Below, in pieces: positions 1-5,891 of a stretch of DNA of 12,056 bases. Location: contig MU646691.1 of assembly GCA_026770585.1 (NCBI GenBank), forward strand, positions 67,781 to 79,836, read 5' to 3'. This stretch comes from Baffinella frigidus (Eukaryota; Cryptophyceae; Cryptomonadales; Baffinellaceae). Below the pieces are notes generated by a model. It saw only the letters and a program-made list of their open reading frames with translations, ran no database searches and was not told where the DNA came from. Made by a program: the position numbers and the translations under genes. Positions within the stretch are counted from its first letter, which is position 1. Every line of letters begins with the position of its first letter.

Positions 1-617
1 GGGGGGGGGGGGGGGGGGGGGTCAGAAAGCGCGCTCAGGACGCAGTTTTTTCCTCTCGAAAATTCCATTTTTAATGCATTTCTCAAGAGCACGCAGAGTG
101 CACGTGCCGAAGAGGCTCACGCGGGAGTGCTTGGTTGCTTGCTGGCAGGCATGTGCCTCGTGATGACTGCCTGAAAAGGAGCACCCATCCCGAGGAGCAG
201 CCTCCTCCATCCGCCGGCACCGGCAAAGAGCAAGGCTGTCGCCAACTTTCAAGGATGAAAAACGGTGCGCTCAGTTGATCACTTTGCGCAAGGCTCCGAG
301 GGTAAACAAGAAGAAGAAGAAGGGTGTGCGGGGCGGGGCGGGGGACCTCGATGATGGTGAGGGAGCGGATGATGAGAGAGTAGTAAGCCGCTATGGACGG
401 CGCGGGGGGGTCAACCTCGAAGCTACAACTCGAGGCTACCACACGGTGGACTACGAACCTTTCATCAAAAGTCAACTTGCCTGAAGACATAACTTGACGG
501 ATTTTTCTGATGCAAATTGGTCACGTATCACCCTGGAATCCAGGGTCAGCGAAACCCTCGTAGCCCACCGAGTGGGATCCAATATTGAAGGGGGGGGGGG
601 AGGGGCGGTGGCGGGAC
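1..617 (-). other. 3' flank of the ABC1K gene with unresolved terminal exon(s)
   Basis: The family normally continues after the LTILE that ends the 710-618 exon, so at least one terminal exon is expected here. Candidates seen in the sense strand are a short acceptor-led segment near 565-540 reading GFADPGFQ in the correct phase, an open stretch ending in a stop near 484 (SLTLDSRVIRDQFA), and a polypyrimidine-led segment ending LRKVIN and stop near 268-285. None has enough family similarity to choose. A read-through of the 618 donor reaches a stop near 550 after a 10-base C run. The stretch also contains a duplicate of the 3' half of exon 15 (347-396). The window opens with 21 consecutive G, possibly a low-confidence assembly edge. 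Confidence 0.4.
347..396 (-). repeat. Echo of ABC1K exon 15, 3' half with donor site
   Basis: The sense strand reads [14 protein letters not shown] followed by GAG|GTCCCC, nearly the same as the end of exon 15 ([23 protein letters not shown]). Upstream in the sense direction the similarity stops abruptly and the flank is unrelated, so this copy lacks the exon's 5' half and an acceptor. It lies 3' of the complete exon. It may be a non-functional duplicate or an alternative terminal exon. Confidence 0.7.
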
Positions 618-3600
618 CTCGAGAATGGTGAGGGAGCGGATGATGAGGGAGTAGTAGGCCGGGATCCGGAACGGGAACCGAAACGCGATCGCTGCTAGGT
701 TGTCCGCCAACTGCGTTCGGGTTTGGGTTTAGGTTATGAACCCATACGCACACCAGTGTGTGCTCGCGCATCTCCCGTCGTCGCCTCTTCATTCTCAAAC
801 TGGTCAAAATGCTAGTCAAAATGCGGTAGTAGTAGGCTGGGATCCGGAACGGGAACCGGAACGCGATCGCCGCTAGGTTGTCCGCCAACTGCTCTCCATA
901 CAAAGGGTTTAGGGTTTAGGGTTTAGGGTCTAGGGTTTGGGGTTTGGGGTTTGGGGTTTGGGGTTAGGGTTCTGTGCGAGGCGACAATGAATCGCTCCAG
1001 GAAATGCTGAAATAGTCGAGAGTGATACTAGGCGGGGATCTCTCCTTACCAAAGATTTAGGGTTTGAGGTTTGGGGTTTAGGGTTTCGTGTTTCGTGTTT
1101 CGGATTGAGGGATCCGGGACGTAAACCGCAACGCGATCGCTGCCAGGTTGTCCGCCAGCTGCGTTCGGGTTTGGGGTTTGGGTTTTTTGGGGGTGTGGGG
1201 TTTGGGGTGTGGGGTGTAGGGTGTGGGGTGTGGGGTTTGGGGTTTGGGTTTAAGGGTGAGTGGTTTGCTCCTTACCAACCGCATCGTGCATTTTTCATGC
1301 ACCCATACGCACACGCCACCACACCGCTGTGTGATGGCGTGTGCACCACTCAGCTCCTGTGCGAGGCGACAATGGAAATGCTCAAACTAGTCAAAATGCT
1401 CCAACCAATCAACAAGTGACTCGGGGGAGAGTAACGGAGGGCGACCTTAGCGAAGTTGACGGCCGCGAGCCTCCCCCCTGAGGACGCGTCCCCGAAGGCC
1501 TTCTCGAGCGCCACTGACATTGCATCCAAGTCCTCGAAATCCTCCGGGATGAACTCCAGCACCTGCCCAGCGTTTCGGGTTTCGGGTTTCGGGTTTTGGG
1601 TTTAGGGTTCAGGGTTTGGGGTTTAGGGTTTAGGGTTTTGGGTTTAGGGTTTAGGGTTTAGGGTTTCGGGTTTTGGGTTGAGGGTTTGGAGTTTAGGGTC
1701 TAGGGTGCGGGGTTTAGGGTGTAGGGCGAGTCGTGAGGCACAAGAGACCCTCAGCCGCCCGCCCGCCCGCGAGAGAGGGTGCAGACCTCTCACTTCACGC
1801 ACCGCCAACTCGCCACACTTCACATTGCGGAACCCTACACCCTAAACCAGAAAGCCCAACACAGAAAGGCTACACAACAAAGCTCCGCCACAAATCTCAG
1901 CAGAGCTCCGCGGAGGACTCGGGGAGGAGTGCTCCGAGGAAGAGTGCACGGACACGAGAGAGTGCACAACGGACACGAGAGAGTGGCGAAGACGGACCTG
2001 GAAGTCACGGGCGAGGAGTTTGTAGTCGCGGTTGATCAGATGCACGATCGCTGCGATCAGTTCGTACCTGCCACGCACACGTAGTTGGTAACTTCATCAC
2101 TTTTCAGAAGGCTTAGGTTAATGAACAAGAAGAAGAAGAAGAAGAAGATGAAGATGAAGAAGAAGATGAAGAAGAAGAAACTAAAAAGAAGAATCAAACG
2201 ACACGACCAGACATGCCATGAGACGTGACATCAGCAAAGCCGGTGAGCATTCGAGACAGCATACGTTTCGAAGACCGTCACTCTGGGGAGACAAGCCCCG
2301 TGTAGGAACAGCCGGTGTAACTTTACACAGGAATTATCCCCAAAGAGTGACGGACGGGGCCCCAAAGGAGGACAACTCGGCAAAATAGCGGGGGATGCGT
2401 GGGCAGACGCAGGGGTTTACAACCATTGTCTGCTCCGTGAAAAACACAGTGGGCTACGCAGATCAGTCCATTTATTTTCGTGGTTGCAATTAAGAATTAC
2501 TTGTCACAAACGCATCTTATCAACCGACAGTTCTACCATATATCTGGTCGAAATGTACTTGGATCCCACAGTGTGGTGGTGGTGGTGAGCGGGGGAGGAG
2601 ACCGGCGGGGCTGCGAGAGAGACGACATCATCCCAAAGTCGAGGTACGCGAGATCGCCGTTCTCGGTCTTGAGGAGGTTGCCCGAGTGCGGATCCGCGTG
2701 GAAGAACCCGTCGTCGAGAAGCTGCTTCAGGCTGCCACCGCCCACCCCCCGCTGCCGGTCAGAACCCTGGGGGGGGGGGGGTGCGCCCTGGGGTGTGCGT
2801 GCCGCCCCCCCCAGGGTTCGCGGAGGGGGGTAAGGCGCAGCAGATGCAGCCCCTGTAACGCGCGCGCGCGCGCGCGCTCTCTCTCTCTCGCTCTCTCTCT
2901 CTATCTCTCTCTCTCGCGCGCGCGCGCTCTCTCACTATCTCTCTCTCTCGCACCATGCGGGTGTCCTCTCCGCAGGGCGGGAAGGGGCACGCACTTGCAC
3001 TGCACGCCGACCTTGATCAGCTCGGCCCAGGCCTTGCGCTCTACCTCCGACCCCCGCGGCCCCTCCGGCGCGTCATTGCCCTTGCCCTCCGTCCAGGGCG
3101 CCTTTGTCCCTGCGGGGTTTGGGGTTTGGGGTTTGGGGTTTGGGGTTTGGGGTTTGGGGTTTGGGATTTTTGGGTTTAGGGTTTAGGGCTTAGGGCTTGC
3201 ACCACGGCTTCCCGATCAACACATGCATGCACAGTTTAGGGTTCAAGGTTTGGGATTTAGAGTTCAGGGGCGAGGCTCGACGCGAAGGAGGCAGGGGTTG
3301 GGGAGGGGCGGTGGAGGTGGGGCAGAGACCTTGGATCCATTCCATGGTGAGGACTTGGCGGGAGCAGAAATCGGGGTAGATGCTTGGCACCACCAGCCCT
3401 TCGATGTCCCCGTACAGCTGCCCGAATCTGATGCGCAAACCCAGTCAATTTACAACACTCTGGCTGTGGGGTTGGATGCTTCCCGAATGTGACCGGGGGC
3501 AGGGCTTCAGGCTCCAGGACTGTGGCTGCGGGATGCGATTGTGTGCGGGAGCCTGCGGTGGTGGGTACACCTCTCGGAATCTGCCCAGGGGGTGACGGTT

Positions 3601-4957
3601 CAGGCCCCGGGGACTCGGACTCTGTCTGTGGGGCTGGACGCGATTGTGTGCGGAAGGCTACGATGGAGGGTGGGGTGGAGCGTCGGGCGGGGACCTGATC
3701 GCGTTATTCGCCTCCTGGTTATAATCGATCTCCTCGAAAAGCCGGCTCGCAAACTCGTCAAGAATCGACGGAAGGTCCGAACGCAGCTTCAGAACCATCT
3801 TCCCAATCCCCGCGACGCCGCGCAGGATGTACATATCGAGCGGGATGAGCGATGCGAGCCCCGGGCGCTGAACCTTGACAGCCACCTCCTGTCCTGGCGC
3901 CATCCCGCGCAGCCGCGCCCGATACACCTGTGGTCGCGCCATACGCACGTTAGTCGCTAGTAGCAACATCGTCGGCTTTTGGCGTTGTTTGATTGTTTTG
4001 GAGTGGCCGACAGATGCAACTCCTCGAAAGCAGGGTAGTTGGAATGCAGAGCGAGCAGGGAGGTAGGGAGGCACGCCGCGGAGAGAGAGCGAGAGAGAGA
4101 GAAAATGAGAGAGAGAGAGAAGAGGATGGGGGGGGTGAGTGAGTGTGTGTGTGTGTGTGAGAGAGAGAGTGACAGAGAAAGAGGGAGAGAGTGAGAGAGT
4201 GAGAGAGTGAGACAGGGGGAGAGGGAGAAAAGGAGAGAGGGGGGGTGGAGGGAGAGCAGCAGGAGGGGAGGACCTGGCCGAGGGACGCAGAGGCCACGGG
4301 CGCCACCGGCAGCCGCTCCAGCACCTGCAAACCCGCATCCCCCTTCAGCCACCACCGCTTCCCACTCGCCCTGCCCCATGTCACCGTGTCAGGCGGAGGG
4401 AGGCCGTCTGAAGTGGAGGGACCTTCGAAGGCTAACGTCGAGGGGCCTTTCAAGGCGAGGCAAGCCACGCACGTGAATTTTTCTGGGGCGTCTAAAGCCT
4501 TCCCCTCAGCTGCGAGCGAGCGCTTCCCTCTCGCCCCCCCCCCCCCCTTGAGCGATGCGGGGTTCCCACTCGGTCCGCAGGCCGCAACTCGTAGGTGGAG
4601 CGGGTCTCTCATTAGTTGACACGATTTCAAGGCCCGCTCTACCCTCATGACGTCTGCACATGCACTACGCAAGCGCCTCTGACCAGCCTTCTGGATCCTC
4701 ATGCGCAGGGAGAAACCAGATGACACCACCACCTCAAATGCAGCGAGTTGTTTCTGCCACGGTGGGCGTGAGTTGGTGCTATGCCACGGGTGCACAGCTG
4801 ATGAAGCTCTACGGAAAAGGTGGACCTGAACCCTAAACCCCACCCTGAATCTGGCACACGACCACCCGCTGTTGGGAGGAGCGATTCAAGGAGAGCGGGC
4901 ACGAGAACGAGAGAGACAGAGAGGGAGAGAGAGCGAGCGAGAGAGAGCGAGCGAGCG

Positions 4958-4997
<40 letters not shown>

Positions 4998-5833
4998 AGA
5001 GAGCGAGAGAGAGAGAGAGAGAAAGAGAGAGAAAGAGAGAGGGAGAGGGAGAGGGAGGGAGAGAGATTGAAGTATCAGACCTCAGCAACGTCAGCCCCGA
5101 GGTTAGCAGCAATGATCCGGGCAGCCTCCTCCGTCGAGAACGCACCCACATCATCCTGCAACGCACCCAGTGCATCCATGTACTCCTGCCCCACCTGGTT
5201 TGGGGTTTGGGGTTTGGGGTTTGGGGTTTGGGGTTTGGGGTTTGAGGTTTGGGGTTTGGGGTTTGGATTTTGGGGTTTTGAGTTTTGGGTTTGGTTTCGG
5301 GTTTCGGGTTTCGGGTCTAGGGTCCAGAGGGGATCACAGGGATTGAGGAAATGATCTCGAAGGATGGATTGGTTCGACGTGGTGGAGGCAGGGGTGGGGG
5401 TGGGGGGGTGCGGAGTCGAACCAGGTCAGGCCGGTTGGAGAGCGCCTGCCCGATCTTGACCCCGGTTGGCCCTGCTGCCGTCAGCGCCGCCTGCAACACA
5501 CGTCCCAGGGTTTCAGGGCTGAGGTTCGTGGGGAAGGTCTTCTTTCTGACACGGACCCCCCCCCCCCATGCCCGCATCACGAAACCGCCCACACCGCCCA
5601 AGCCAGCGCCGTGTAGCATCTCTCCGGCAGTAGGCCTATTGACAGAGAGGTTTGACGCACGCAAGCAGCAGTGTTCTTGGAGCCGCGACACGCACACGCT
5701 GCCGGCACGCGCGGCGCACGGGGAGGGACACGCGGTGAGAAACGGGGAGGTCAGGTGAGACACGGACACTTGGCGGGATACGGGGCGGGACACGGGGGGG
5801 CGCAGGGTTTGTCACCCTAAACGCTCAACCATA

Positions 5834-5891
<58 letters not shown>

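Larger units (their letters stand above)
711..1445 (-). repeat. Intron 14: repeated blocks of exon 15, heptamer array and shared spacer
   Basis: Beyond the exon echoes, two spacer blocks recur. The block with CCCATACGCACAC occurs near 739 and 1301. The block CTGTGCGAGGCGACAATG occurs near 972 and 1358, followed by CTCAAACT(A/G)GTCAAAATGC-type sequence at 1380 and also near 795. Spacings are unequal (178 and 270 bp between acceptors), pointing to several rounds of duplication and internal loss, not one clean tandem array. Heptamer arrays occupy about 903-970, 1056-1100 and 1166-1256. Confidence 0.7.

Noticed and set aside
83-490. Minus-strand 135-residue open frame as the ABC1K C-terminus
   Set aside because: Only its middle (the exon 15 echo) resembles the family; the rest has no similarity I can see to the ABC1K tail.
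900-1730. Chromosome end (true telomere)
   Set aside because: The arrays are degenerate, scattered and flanked by coding exons on both sides, so they are interstitial.
3482-3675. CRISPR-like array
   Set aside because: Only two long, diverged units without spacers, in a eukaryotic intron; they are explained as a local duplication.
3950-4843. Minus-strand open frames of up to 297 residues rich in Ser/Leu
   Set aside because: They are translations of the CTCT microsatellite in intron 8 fused to the exon 8 region; only the 17-residue exon 8 is supported.
4820-5354. Plus-strand open frames rich in Glu/Arg ending in VWGLGFG repeats
   Set aside because: They are translations of the GAGA microsatellite and the TTTGGGG array, on the strand opposite to the ABC1K exon.
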